48,603 bases of DNA from Oscillatoriales cyanobacterium M59_W2019_021 (GTDB lineage: Bacteria; Cyanobacteriota; Cyanobacteriia; Cyanobacteriales; Geitlerinemataceae). Positions 9,461-17,204 of this stretch are shown piece after piece. The stretch spans positions 1-48,603 of the forward strand of contig DVED01000017.1 of NCBI GenBank assembly GCA_015295945.1, written 5' to 3'. The notes under the pieces were generated by a model that did no database searches, was not told the origin of the DNA, and saw only the letters and a program-made list of their open reading frames with translations. The stretch's first letter is position 1. Each line of letters starts with the position of its first letter. A program made the translations under genes and the position numbers.

Positions 9461-9726
9461 GTACCCAACGCATCCCATAAATCCGACATCGGCTCATCAA
9501 AATCATCAGCAATGACTAACGGCATTCCACGCAAAGGATAATGCTTTCGCTCCGTCAATCCAGTACTCGAAATCTCAGGCAAATCTAGCCATGCAAAAGG
9601 ATCGGGATTCGACAACCGCTTCTGACGTAAAAAGTTCAATAGCACCTGAAGTACATCACACGAAGGTTGGGAAAACCAACACCGAGTACACGGATGCCTC
9701 GTTAGCTTTTTAGCACCTTCAGCCAC
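9457..9726 (-). pseudogene. VapB-like antitoxin remnant
   Basis: The C-terminal 60 residues look intact: FLRQKRLSNPDPFAWLDL, then HYPLRGMPLVIADDFDEP, the usual toxin-binding tail of short DUF2281-like antitoxins. The N-terminus is not: residues before VLQVLLNFL are unrelated to any antitoxin start. The frame breaks at the same point (about 9727) where an opposite-strand XisH relic begins, so a deletion joint is likely. It overlaps the toxin by four bases (GTGA). Confidence 0.6.
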
Positions 9727-9727
9727 A

Positions 9728-9940
9728 TCTGAATTTCATACAGCACTCGGGCAATTTCTCAACTATCGAGTGGTCTTGAAAGTTAAAGAACCGAGTCGAA
9801 TTCTCTTTCTCGCAATACCTGTAAAAGTTTACCTCAACTTTTTTACTGGAGAATTAGCCCAACTGAGTCTTTCAGAATATCATGTCAAACTGCTTGTCTT
9901 TGACCCCGATCGGGAGGAAATCGTGCAATGGATCGACTAG
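9728..9940 (+). pseudogene. xisH: XisH C-terminal remnant
   Basis: The frame ending at TAG 9938-9940 reads SEFHTALGQFLNYRVVL, then PSRILFLAIPVKVY, then LLVFDPDREEIVQWID. This is the C-terminal half of XisH, the fdxN-element excision controlling protein family now regarded as endonuclease-like and often paired with XisI. No start codon or N-terminal domain is present: the frame dissolves at 9727, where the antitoxin remnant begins on the other strand. Its last 13 bases overlap xisI, the usual arrangement. Confidence 0.7.
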
Positions 9941-10263
9941 AACATTATCGCCAATGCGTTCGGCAAATTCTTTCAGAATACAATAAAGTTAAACCTTCCT
10001 ATGGTGAAGTCGAACAATTCATCATGGTCGATCCCAATAGCGATCGTTATCAACTCAGTACAATTGGCTGGGAAGGAGATCGGCGGATTTTTAGTTGCCT
10101 AATTCATATCGATCTCAAAGATGACAAAATTTGGATTCAGCATGATGGGACAGAATTCGGTGTGGCGAACGAACTGGTACAGTTAGGAATCCCCAAGCAA
10201 AATATCGTTCTGGGCTACCACGATCCGAATGCCCGTCAGTTAACAGAATTTGCGGTTGGCTAA
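9928..10263 (+). CDS. xisI: XisI family protein
   Basis: 111 residues, full length for XisI (fdxN element excision controlling factor family). Recognisable blocks are MDRLEHYRQCVRQIL, the YQLSTIGWEGDRRIF strand pair, KIWIQHDGTEFGVANELV and the family-typical end GIPKQNIVLGYHDP. The start lies inside the end of the truncated xisH, as in intact xisH-xisI pairs. Copies of this pair are numerous in cyanobacteria and are not restricted to the nif excision element. With its partner truncated, this copy may be an orphan. No excision element or nif gene is visible here. Confidence 0.88.
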   Translation: MDRLEHYRQCVRQILSEYNKVKPSYGEVEQFIMVDPNSDRYQLSTIGWEGDRRIFSCLIHIDLKDDKIWIQHDGTEFGVANELVQLGIPKQNIVLGYHDPNARQLTEFAVG

Positions 10264-10428
10264 GAGGACGATCGAATCGTTGGTATTCGTAATACATCTT
10301 CAGCACGGGAACGAAAAAATTCAATCGATCGCTCGAGATCGATCGCCTTGATGAAACTGTCGATTCCGAGACTGTGCGAGTCCTCATCCCCTCATACCTC
10401 ACTCAGATTGTCTTGAGTCTCAGCTTAT

Positions 10429-10917
10429 TCACCAATCATCAGAAGTTTCATCATCTCCATTAGGTAGATAGTCCCGATCGATCGCCTCCTCTGGAGTAAA
10501 AGGAGACTCTGTTGGAAAGGTCTCCCTAGGCAAACCCGTTTCATCACAGGCTTGTTCCCTCGCATCCTGATAGCACTCCAGAAAAACCTCCTCAAAATAC
10601 GGCTTCAGACTAGGACTATTTTGAAAAAGCTTTCTCAATCTCCGTCGATGTTCTCTAATCGTTACTTTCCAACTATTACTTCGTTTTTGAGGTTGATATT
10701 GATATTTGAGGAGATGCATCAAAACGACGACTAAGTTGCTTTCAACCGCTCGTTTTTCGCTCCTTCCCATATCTTCAAGCTCTTCCACTAAATGAGGGAT
10801 ATCCAGTTCGGATAACCTGTGTTCTCGAACGAGTTTCGCGGTTTGGTTCAACCAAAGATAATAATCTCGATCGTAGAGGTGAGAAAGCGACGAAGCTGGT
10901 GTTAACTGAGTTTCCAT
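10429..10917 (-). CDS. DUF29 domain protein
   Basis: 162 residues. The family signature is clear: LYDRDYYLWLNQTAKLVREH near the N-terminus, then LVEELEDMGRSEKRAVESNL, HLLKYQYQP and WKVTIREHRRRLRKLF. DUF29 proteins are helical, extremely common in cyanobacteria in many copies, and of unknown function. The length is slightly above the family's usual 140-150 residues because of an acidic tail (NGDDETSDDW). A 5-base AGGAAGC stretch upstream could bind ribosomes. It stands alone between accessory genes; no operon partner. Confidence 0.85.
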   Translation of the reverse strand: METQLTPASSLSHLYDRDYYLWLNQTAKLVREHRLSELDIPHLVEELEDMGRSEKRAVESNLVVVLMHLLKYQYQPQKRSNSWKVTIREHRRRLRKLFQNSPSLKPYFEEVFLECYQDAREQACDETGLPRETFPTESPFTPEEAIDRDYLPNGDDETSDDW

Positions 10918-11036
10918 TGTGGTGCTTCCTAAAAAACTTCACAGCTGGTGTTAGTAGAGGTCGATTGGTTTAGATTTTAGCACTGGTTCAATAATCCTCA
11001 GAATAGATCGGGATCGATCGCCTTTTCCTGTGCGGA

Positions 11037-11071
11037 CGATCGCGAAGCGCGACTCCCTTTGGGAGTATCGC
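11037..11071. repeat. Short dispersed hairpin repeat (SDR), intergenic copy
   Basis: The HIP1-like GATCGCGAAGCG is followed by a GACTCCCTTTGGGAGT hairpin and ATCGCC. The same architecture occurs at 12428-12463, 14347-14427, 21037-21067, 26542-26576 and 36377-36410. It resembles the very small mobile repeats described from Nostoc and relatives. Confidence 0.75.
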
Positions 11072-11124
11072 CCCAACAAGCCAGTGCTATCCTAAACCTA
11101 TCGACTACCGATCGAGGAAAACCC

Positions 11125-11547
11125 ATGTCCGTATCCCTACCCCCCGTCCTCGAACTCAAACTCGACCTCACCGACGAGCAATTTTGGCAACTATGTCGCG
11201 ACAACAGCGACCTCCAATTCGAGTGCACATCCCATGGAGAAATTCTCATTATGGCACCGACTGGAAGCGTAACCGGAGAACGGAATGCCGATCCTATTTA
11301 TCAACTTCAAGCCTGGAATCGTCGCTACAAACTGGGAAAAGTTTTTGACCACTTCTGTCAGGCAGTCAGATCGTTAACCTTTTTCCTTCTGCCTTGGAGC
11401 CTTCTGCCCTCTGCTATAATTCCCAAAGACCCAAATCTTCTGAGTGATGCAGGGATTGGCGATCGGATTTTTGCCAATGAACCCATCTGTACAAATTTCG
11501 ATTCCGAAAAAATTGGGCGATCGCTCTTCTTGTCTACGATCGCTTGA
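11125..11547 (+). pseudogene. Uma2 family endonuclease, truncated
   Basis: ATG 11125 follows a CGAGGAAA ribosome-binding site and gives a normal Uma2 (DUF820) start: LKLDLTDEQFWQLCRDNS, FECTSHGEILIMAPTGS and a QLQAWNRRYKLGKVFD strand. Around 11360 homology ends abruptly. The next stretch contains CCTTTTTCCTTCTGCCTTGG, a CTTCTGC heptamer repeat seen elsewhere in the window (43821, 45669), and then unrelated codons to a stop. The catalytic Asp and Lys residues that follow in intact Uma2 proteins are missing. Uma2 members are PD-(D/E)XK-fold nucleases present in dozens of cyanobacterial copies. This one is inactive. Confidence 0.7.
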
Positions 11548-11588
11548 TTCAGAAAACGCAAGGCTTTTCGGAGAGTGACAGAAGAGGG

Positions 11589-12116
11589 TTATTCCGATTT
11601 CGCGTTCTCCCCACCCGCCAAATTTTGAGGAGTGATGGGGACTAACCGATCGAGATCGCTACCTTCAATCCGGTAAATTGACCCAAATCCCATGACAAAT
11701 CGTCCGTGCTGGGGGGTGAGTCGAAAGACCTGAAAATCTGCCAAACCGCGCATGAGATCGATCGTCTCGCCGAAACGGTGGGCAAACCGATCGACTATTT
11801 CGTGCCATGGGGGACTTTCCCGTTCCACCCCCGTCACCGCACACTCAAAATTCAAGCGAGTTCGGGCAAAAATGCGATCGCACTGAGACTCGTCTTCAAT
11901 TAGTAAAACACTCGCGCGGGGAACTGCCAACAAATTGCGAGCGTGTAGGGCTAACCCACTGACATAGATGTAAAAATTTTTCGCCTCGTCTCGAACGAAG
12001 GGCGCATAGCTAGCATGAGGAACGCCATCGGCACTCACCGTCGCCAAAACGAGACTGTCAAAACCTTCGATAAACTTGAAATATGCCACTTGGGCGCTAT
12101 CCGGTCGAGTCATCAT
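11589..12116 (-). CDS. HugZ/pyridoxamine 5'-phosphate oxidase-like protein
   Basis: 175 residues with the split-barrel flavin-binding fold. Motifs are FDSLVLATVSADGVPHASYAP at the start (the FMN-binding strand pair), NFYIYVSGLALHARNLLA, ASVLLIEDE and a C-terminal GRFVMGFGSIYRIEG block that is typical of HugZ-like proteins, which bind haem or FMN. The family includes haem utilisation proteins, but the C-terminal His of characterised HugZ enzymes is not evident, so haem oxygenase activity is not claimed. Two adjacent ATGs compete as start. No operon partner; the gene diverges from the chemotaxis operon. Confidence 0.75.
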   Translation of the reverse strand: MMTRPDSAQVAYFKFIEGFDSLVLATVSADGVPHASYAPFVRDEAKNFYIYVSGLALHARNLLAVPRASVLLIEDESQCDRIFARTRLNFECAVTGVERESPPWHEIVDRFAHRFGETIDLMRGLADFQVFRLTPQHGRFVMGFGSIYRIEGSDLDRLVPITPQNLAGGENAKSE

Positions 12117-12427
12117 TCAGTCTCTACAAGAGCGATCGGTCGAGCGAGTAGAAACTATTGTATCCCGACTCGAACGATCGCGACCTGGGCAAGCGGATGT
12201 AACAGCGCGAGCCGGGTGTGGAATCTGCCTGAGTCCCAACATTTGCCTTGGCGATCGGACATTGCTCGTACCTGAAGAACTGCGATAAACTGACACCAGT
12301 TAGTCGCCGATGCCATCGAGAACCGATCGACCTTTACCCTGGTTTCTACCCCCGTTAAGAGCCTGATACACTGGAACTAACCCGAACGGGAGCGTCCGTT
12401 AGTGGCGGACAATCCCACACAGCTCGG

Positions 12428-12463
12428 GCGATGCTCCCAGAGGGAGTCACGCTTCGCGATCGA
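12428..12463. repeat. Short dispersed hairpin repeat (SDR), intergenic copy
   Basis: GCGATGCTCCCAGAGGGAGT is followed by CACGCTTCGCGATCG. CTCCC and GGGAG form a hairpin, and HIP1-like half sites flank it. It is the reverse-orientation version of the copy at 11037. Confidence 0.75.
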
Positions 12464-12558
12464 AGGGTTTGGGACTAACCTGCCTTTTGCCAACCGTGCA
12501 AGCAGTTCCCTTAAACGCCATCAGGTGTACTGACAACTCTAGGTTAGTCGAACGCGAG

Positions 12559-12587
12559 TTGAACGTTGCAGGTAGCCTCTCTATACT
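12559..12587 (+). promoter_or_regulatory. Predicted promoter of the chemotaxis operon
   Basis: TTGAAC (12559-12564), a 17-base spacer and TATACT (12582-12587), 19 bases before the ATG at 12607. The -35 and -10 each match five of six consensus bases or nearly so, and the spacing is ideal. The untranslated leader would be very short (about 13 bases). Confidence 0.6.
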
Positions 12588-12606
12588 CCCACTCGGATGA
12601 GCGACC

Positions 12607-13830
12607 ATGACGCGCAATCTTACCCCAACCTCAGCCACGGATAGCCAGCCCGGCGTTGTCACCTACCCGCGCAAAGTCATTCAACATATCGTGGCAAAAG
12701 GGACTTCCGGGTGCATCACCTTTCACGATCCTCGAGATAGCTCGGTGCGCTGGAATCTATACGTCCGTCGGGGTCAACTGACCTATGCAACCAGCGACTG
12801 TCGCAAAACCGAGCGCTTGCAATGTTTGATCCGCAGCATTCAGCCGGAACTGTCCCAATTAGAATTTTCCGATCGAGAAAGCGAATATCAAATGCTCTGC
12901 CAGTGGTGGCACAGAGCCGGGTTGCCCATGGCTCGACTGCGCCAACTGTTAATGCGGCTGACCCTAGAAGCGTGGGTACAAACCCTGGCATTGCCCAAAG
13001 TCTTAGTGGAATTGAACAAGCTCAGCAAAATCGAACCGATTCTGATCGAAACCCCCCTAACCCAGATTCAATCGCCCCTGTGGCAAATGGCACTGCAATG
13101 GCAGCAGTGGCGGCAAAATCTCCCCTCTCCCTTTTCCCGCCTCTATCTGGAACCGGAACGACATCCGGCATTTCGGACGTTGTGGCGGCAGTATCCCTAT
13201 CAAGTGAAAGGCGAAAAACAGGGCGAACGCTTTGCCGTGCGATTGATGCAATTGCTGGGCAAGCGGCTATCGGTGTATCAAATTGCCTATCTCCTGAGAA
13301 TCTCCGCGCAAAACTTAGTGGCATGGCTGCAACCTTATATTGCTGCGGGCGTATTAGTCGTCTTAGACAACGAATCGGCGATAACGGTAGAAAACTCGAT
13401 CCCGCAGCCCCAAACGCGACCCGAACCGGAGATCGAGCCGATCGATCGCCCCCGCATTGTTTGCATCGACGATAGCAAAACCGTGCAGAAACAAGTCAAA
13501 GGGATTTTAGAAATGTCGGGATTTGAAGTCCTCGGCATTACCGAACCCGCGCAAGCTTTGAGTTCGCTGGTGCGTCTCAAACCCGCTGCTATTTTAATGG
13601 ATGTGAATATGCCCGATATCGACGGTTACGAACTGTGCAGTATGTTGCGCCAGTCGCGACAACTGCGAGAAATTCCGATTATCATGCTCACGGGACGCGA
13701 TGGCATTTTGGATCGGATTCGCGCTAAAACCTTGGGCGTCAATTACTATTTAACCAAGCCCTTCAATCCCGATCGCCTGATCGAGTCCGTGCAGAAAGTC
13801 CTGCAAAATCCCTCGTCGAGCGCGTCCTAA
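12607..13830 (+). CDS. PatA-type response regulator (PilG/PixG/HmpA-like)
   Basis: 407 residues. The N-terminal 110 residues form a DUF4388/PatA-N domain (VIQHIVAKGTSGCITFHDP, then WNLYVRRGQLTYATS); a helical middle follows, and residues 283-402 are a CheY receiver with the acidic pair in CIDDSKT, phospho-acceptor Asp332 in LMDVNMP and Lys in YYLTKPF. This architecture is the first gene of cyanobacterial pil/pix/hmp phototaxis operons, where the regulator probably controls type IV pili. The operon promoter sits directly upstream. The CheW-like gene follows after a repeat-filled gap of 236 bases. I do not choose between PilG and PixG because paralogues share this layout. Confidence 0.85.
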   Translation: MTRNLTPTSATDSQPGVVTYPRKVIQHIVAKGTSGCITFHDPRDSSVRWNLYVRRGQLTYATSDCRKTERLQCLIRSIQPELSQLEFSDRESEYQMLCQWWHRAGLPMARLRQLLMRLTLEAWVQTLALPKVLVELNKLSKIEPILIETPLTQIQSPLWQMALQWQQWRQNLPSPFSRLYLEPERHPAFRTLWRQYPYQVKGEKQGERFAVRLMQLLGKRLSVYQIAYLLRISAQNLVAWLQPYIAAGVLVVLDNESAITVENSIPQPQTRPEPEIEPIDRPRIVCIDDSKTVQKQVKGILEMSGFEVLGITEPAQALSSLVRLKPAAILMDVNMPDIDGYELCSMLRQSRQLREIPIIMLTGRDGILDRIRAKTLGVNYYLTKPFNPDRLIESVQKVLQNPSSSAS

Positions 13831-13840
13831 TATAGGTTGT

Positions 13841-14073
13841 TATTTAAGGCTGCTACAAATACCGAGCTTTCTTGAGCAGGGGAAGCCGGGGGAGCTTTCT
13901 TGAGCAGGGGGAGCAGGGGGAGCTTTCTTGAGCAGGGGGAGCTTTCTTGAGCAGGGGGAGCAAAGCGACTAACCACTAACCACTAACCACTAACCACTAA
14001 CAAACCCCAAACCCCAAACCCCAAACTCCCAACCCCAAATGACCAATGACCAATGACCAATGACCAATGACCA
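13841..14073. repeat. Dense block of dispersed and heptameric repeats
   Basis: Order: TGCTACAAATACCGAGC unit (also at 29555 and, inverted, at 43960); four copies of GGGGAGCTTTCTTGAGC-like units; heptamer ACTAACC (about 13966-13999); AAACCCC tract; heptamer ATGACCA with ATG triplets at 14039, 14046, 14053, 14060 and 14067. The last ATG is the likely start of the CheW-like gene, so the repeat abuts and overlaps its 5' end. Confidence 0.85.
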
Positions 14074-14633
14074 ACCCCAAAGCCCTCAAGGAATACTTTA
14101 AAATTCGGGTCTCCGGCGGCGTGCGCGTTGCCCTACCCCTGGCGTATCTGGAAACGGCGATCGGCATCGAGCCGCAGTCCATCTGTCCGATTCCGGGGGT
14201 GGCACCGGGGTTGCTGGGGGTGATCGATCGGCGGGGCATCCTCACCTGGGTGCTGGATTTGGGTCACTTCTTGGAGTTGGGAGCGATTCCCTTGAAGCCG
14301 GGAAAGAGACTGCGCGCCATCGTCGTCACCTCCGCACCCCAAAGCGGCGATCGCGTAGCGACTCCAAAGGAGTATCGCGTTGGCGTAGCCCGTCGGGTGG
14401 ACGTAGTGACTCCAAAGGAGTATCGCCAACCCAAACGAGCGGTAGCTTGTATCGTCGAAGAACTCGAAGGGGTCTTTGCCCCGCCCAAAATCAAACCCAT
14501 TCGCAAACGCCTGAAGTCTCGCTTGCGCCCGCTATTTGGGCACGTGGCTTACTCCAATCGCTCGGGAATTGCCATCCTCGATCCCGCTGCCTTACTGCAA
14601 ACCCTGCACACCGAAGCGATCGCCACCGAATAG
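14067..14633 (+). CDS. CheW-like adaptor with in-frame repeat insertion (PilI/PixI/HmpC-like)
   Basis: 188 residues. The CheW fold shows as FKIRVSGGVRVALPLAYLET, ICPIPGVAPGLLGVIDRRG and GILTWVLDLGHFLE, then RAVACIVEELEGVFAPP and an end with GIAILDPAALL. Between IVVTSAP and RAVACIV lie about 27 extra residues (roughly 94-120) with two TPKEYR copies. These are translations of two short dispersed repeats at 14347-14427, inserted in frame in a surface loop. The adaptor links the receptors to the CheA kinase. The start is the last ATG of a heptamer repeat; no Shine-Dalgarno is present, and the earlier in-frame ATG at 14046 meets a stop at once. Confidence 0.85.
   Translation: MTNPKALKEYFKIRVSGGVRVALPLAYLETAIGIEPQSICPIPGVAPGLLGVIDRRGILTWVLDLGHFLELGAIPLKPGKRLRAIVVTSAPQSGDRVATPKEYRVGVARRVDVVTPKEYRQPKRAVACIVEELEGVFAPPKIKPIRKRLKSRLRPLFGHVAYSNRSGIAILDPAALLQTLHTEAIATE
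14347..14427. repeat. Two dispersed repeats inside the CheW-like gene
   Basis: GCGATCGCGTAGCGACTCC with AAAGGAGTATCGC (14347-14378), a linker GGCGTAGCCCGTCGGGTGG, then a second GACTCCAAAGGAGTATCGCC (14408-14427). The linker resembles another known SDR type. The insertion keeps the reading frame and adds no stop. Confidence 0.8.
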
Positions 14634-14717
14634 CCCGCCCAAATTTAGCCGAGACAGACGGTAAGAATTCATAATTGAGATCGAGAAACCTGGATTCTTC
14701 TGAGGGAGGACACCATC

Positions 14718-16562
14718 GTGGAGAACCGGCCCGGCCCCACCCACAATTCGCCATCCGACCTTGCCGAGGCATCGGAGCGCCTCTCGTTTCCCGAGACGGC
14801 TCAAAATTCGGATTACCTGCTCAATTTGCTCGTGCAAGCCAACAGTTTGGAGCAAGCGGGGGATGAAGATGCCGCCTGCATATTATATGAAGAGATCGTG
14901 GCGATCGACCGTTACAGCTCCTGGGGAGCCAGCGCCCAAAAAGCCTTGCAGTCCATAAAAGACAGGGGATTGGGGGGCGATGGAGATCGCCCCACCCGCG
15001 AGCCGTCCACCGACGACGAATCCGAAGCCTCAACGCTGCAACTGTTCTCGCCGGGTGCCGACGACTCGCAATTTCCCACCGGGTCTACCGTCGAAACCCC
15101 AGCGGGGCGACCGACCGTTTGGCGGCAGTGGACGCGGGCGTGGCGCCAACTGACGGTGGGGACGAAGTTAAGAGCGATCGCTATTGCCTCGGCACTGCTC
15201 CCGATTGCCGTCACGGGGGTGGTGTTGCTGCGCCCCGAACCCCGCCCGGAAATGCCCAACCTGGAGTCGTCCGCCACTGCCGGAACCCGACAGCGACAGG
15301 CACTGCTTTGGGGGGGCGCGACGGCAGTGGTGACGGTGGGAACGGCGATCTGGGTCGCCGACCGCATGGCAGCCCGCCTGCGAGCCGTCAGTCAGTACGC
15401 CTGCGCTCTGGGGGGAGGGAACGATGCCGACGGCAGAACCGCCGATGAGTTGAGCGGTTTGACCCTGAATCTGCGGGAAATCGCCCACGTTCTCGATCGC
15501 AATCGGGAGCAAATTCTCGCCCTCGATCGCCAGCGAGAACGAGAAGTCGATCGCCAGAAGCGCGAGAAAGAACGCGCCCAACAGCAAGCGATCGACCTGT
15601 TGCTGTACATCGAAAGTGCCCGCTCCGGCGACTTGACGGTGAAAGTCCCCACGGTGGAAGGGGAAATCGGGGCGATCGCCGATGCCTTCAACGCCACGAT
15701 CGGTTCTTTGAGATCCCTGGTCGCTCAAGTCAAAACCGTCAGCGAAACCGTCAACCAACGCGCCCACAGCAGCCAAGAATCCGTCGGCTCTCTCGCCGAT
15801 GCCGCCCAAACCCAATCGATCGAACTCGAGCGGGCGCTGAACTCCGTGGTGGCAATTTCCGAATCCATCGATCGCGTCTCCCAATCGACCCAAGAAGCCG
15901 CTGCCATCGCCCGCCAAGCCTCCCAAGCCGCTCGATCGGGCGAAACTGCCATGACTCAAACCGTGGCGAGCATGGATAAAATTCGCACCTCGGTTGCCAA
16001 CAGTTCCAAAAAAGCGAAACGACTGGCGGAATCGGCACAAGAAGTGTCGCAAATTCTCGAGTCGATCGTCGGCATTGCCGAACAAGCCAACTTGCTCGCG
16101 TTTAACGCCAGTATCGAAGCCGCCCGCACCGGAGAGCGGGGACACGGCTTCCGCCAAGTCGCCGACGAAGTTCGACGGCTCGCCGGACAAGTGGGGGAAG
16201 CCGCTCAAAATATCGGACGGTCGATCGATACCATTCAGGAAGAAACGGCAGAGGTCTTGAACGTGTTCGAGTTGAGTACCTCCGAGGTGGTTGCCGGCAC
16301 GCAATGGGTGAGTCAAACCCAACAAACCTTACAAGGGCTGACTTGGCTGAGCCAGCAAATCGACGGCTACCTGCAAGATGTTGCCAGCAATACCGTCGAG
16401 CAGGCGCAAGCCTCCAAAACCGTCAGTCAAACCGTCGAAACCGTCGCTCAAATTGCGTCAACCACGGCGAGCGAAGCCCAAAAGGCGATCGATTCTTTAC
16501 AAGAATTAACCGAACGAGTCGAGACCTTACAATCCTCTGTCTCGCCATTCCAAGTGAAGTAA
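14718..16562 (+). CDS. Methyl-accepting chemotaxis protein without sensor domain
   Basis: 614 residues; GTG start with GAGGGAGGA upstream. Residues 33-80 form a short cytoplasmic helical module ([20 protein letters not shown]) shared with the second receptor. Two membrane helices, 151-171 and 195-214, enclose a loop of only about 23 residues, so there is no periplasmic ligand domain. A weak HAMP-like linker follows. From about residue 300 the long coiled-coil signalling domain contains the hairpin tip [19 protein letters not shown] near residues 455-475. It should form a receptor array with CheW and CheA. It has no GAF or phytochrome domain, unlike PixJ. Its lack of a sensor suggests a helper receptor for the larger MCP two genes downstream. 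Confidence 0.88.
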   Translation: MENRPGPTHNSPSDLAEASERLSFPETAQNSDYLLNLLVQANSLEQAGDEDAACILYEEIVAIDRYSSWGASAQKALQSIKDRGLGGDGDRPTREPSTDDESEASTLQLFSPGADDSQFPTGSTVETPAGRPTVWRQWTRAWRQLTVGTKLRAIAIASALLPIAVTGVVLLRPEPRPEMPNLESSATAGTRQRQALLWGGATAVVTVGTAIWVADRMAARLRAVSQYACALGGGNDADGRTADELSGLTLNLREIAHVLDRNREQILALDRQREREVDRQKREKERAQQQAIDLLLYIESARSGDLTVKVPTVEGEIGAIADAFNATIGSLRSLVAQVKTVSETVNQRAHSSQESVGSLADAAQTQSIELERALNSVVAISESIDRVSQSTQEAAAIARQASQAARSGETAMTQTVASMDKIRTSVANSSKKAKRLAESAQEVSQILESIVGIAEQANLLAFNASIEAARTGERGHGFRQVADEVRRLAGQVGEAAQNIGRSIDTIQEETAEVLNVFELSTSEVVAGTQWVSQTQQTLQGLTWLSQQIDGYLQDVASNTVEQAQASKTVSQTVETVAQIASTTASEAQKAIDSLQELTERVETLQSSVSPFQVK

Positions 16563-16633
16563 ACCTCCCGATCGAAATCGATCCTCTATAATTCTCACAG
16601 AAAAAACAACGATCTCGCGCGAAGGTAACCCCG

Positions 16634-16999
16634 ATGAAAAACGTATTTGTCGTCGAAGACGGTCAGACCGAACAAACGATGATTAAAGCCCTCCTCAATC
16701 ATGCGGGATTTAAGGTCGATGTCGCCAGCGATGCCGACGAAGCCTGGGATTGGCTGCAAAAAAATACCCTGCCGGACTTGATCGTCCTCGATATCGTCAT
16801 GCCCGGTAAAAGTGGTTTGGAATTGTGTCGAATGATTCAAGAAGATGAAAAAATGAAAGATATCCCCGTCATCTTTTGTAGTTCTAAAAGTGAAGAATTC
16901 GATCGCTTTTGGGCGCTCCGACAAGGGGCGAAAGCCTATATTGTCAAACCCTACGCTCCCAAGGAATTAATCGATACCGTTTACGCCCACATTCGCTAA
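16634..16999 (+). CDS. CheY-like single-domain response regulator (PilH/PixH/HmpB-like)
   Basis: 121 residues, receiver domain only. Acidic residues in VVEDG, phospho-acceptor Asp53 in VLDIVMPG, Ser in FCSSKS and Lys105 in YIVKPYAP are all in place, so it should be phosphorylated by the CheA in the same operon. GAAGG lies 8 bases before the ATG. In cyanobacterial pil/pix operons this small regulator normally follows the PatA-type gene directly; here it lies between the two receptor genes, so the gene order is rearranged. Confidence 0.88.
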   Translation: MKNVFVVEDGQTEQTMIKALLNHAGFKVDVASDADEAWDWLQKNTLPDLIVLDIVMPGKSGLELCRMIQEDEKMKDIPVIFCSSKSEEFDRFWALRQGAKAYIVKPYAPKELIDTVYAHIR

Positions 17000-17175
17000 T
17001 GCTCGATTGTCTGATCGTCATTTCGTTCCAAGATAGACTGCACGAAATGACGATCCTTGGCAAGCATGGGAACTGACGAGTTGCCAGTCGTACAGATGTT
17101 CTGGGATCGGCTTTGTCTGTGGGAAAAGCAACGCTCTGGTGCTGGGGCGGGTTGTCCGGCAAAACCGATTGCTAT

Positions 17176-17204
17176 GACCGATTACCGATTACCGATTACC
17201 GATT
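17176..17204. repeat. Heptameric ATTACCG repeat abutting an MCP start
   Basis: ACCGATT occurs four times in a row and ends in ATTATGG, where ATG 17205 is the start of the second receptor gene. The layout mirrors the ATGACCA tract before the CheW-like gene. Such tracts can vary in copy number by slippage. Confidence 0.8.

Larger units (their letters stand above)
12117..12606. other. Intergenic region with dispersed repeat and operon promoter
   Basis: About 490 bases without a credible gene. It contains an SDR hairpin repeat at 12428-12463 and the promoter of the chemotaxis operon near the right end. A short ORF at 12076-12288 crosses from the 5' end of the HugZ-like gene and is not supported. 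Confidence 0.6.

Noticed and set aside
12076..12288. 70-codon ORF with a CGICLSPNIC stretch
   Set aside because: It starts inside the HugZ-like gene on the other strand. The Cys pattern is short and isolated, and no family matches.
13859..14073. CRISPR-like array
   Set aside because: Units are 7-20 bases, adjacent or nearly so, without unique spacers of regular length; they are heptameric and dispersed repeats. No cas genes.
15168..16325. 385-codon open frame on the minus strand inside the first MCP gene
   Set aside because: It is antisense to a well-supported receptor, and its Gly/Asp/Arg-rich sequence shows no family signature. Long antisense ORFs are expected opposite GC-rich coiled-coil genes.
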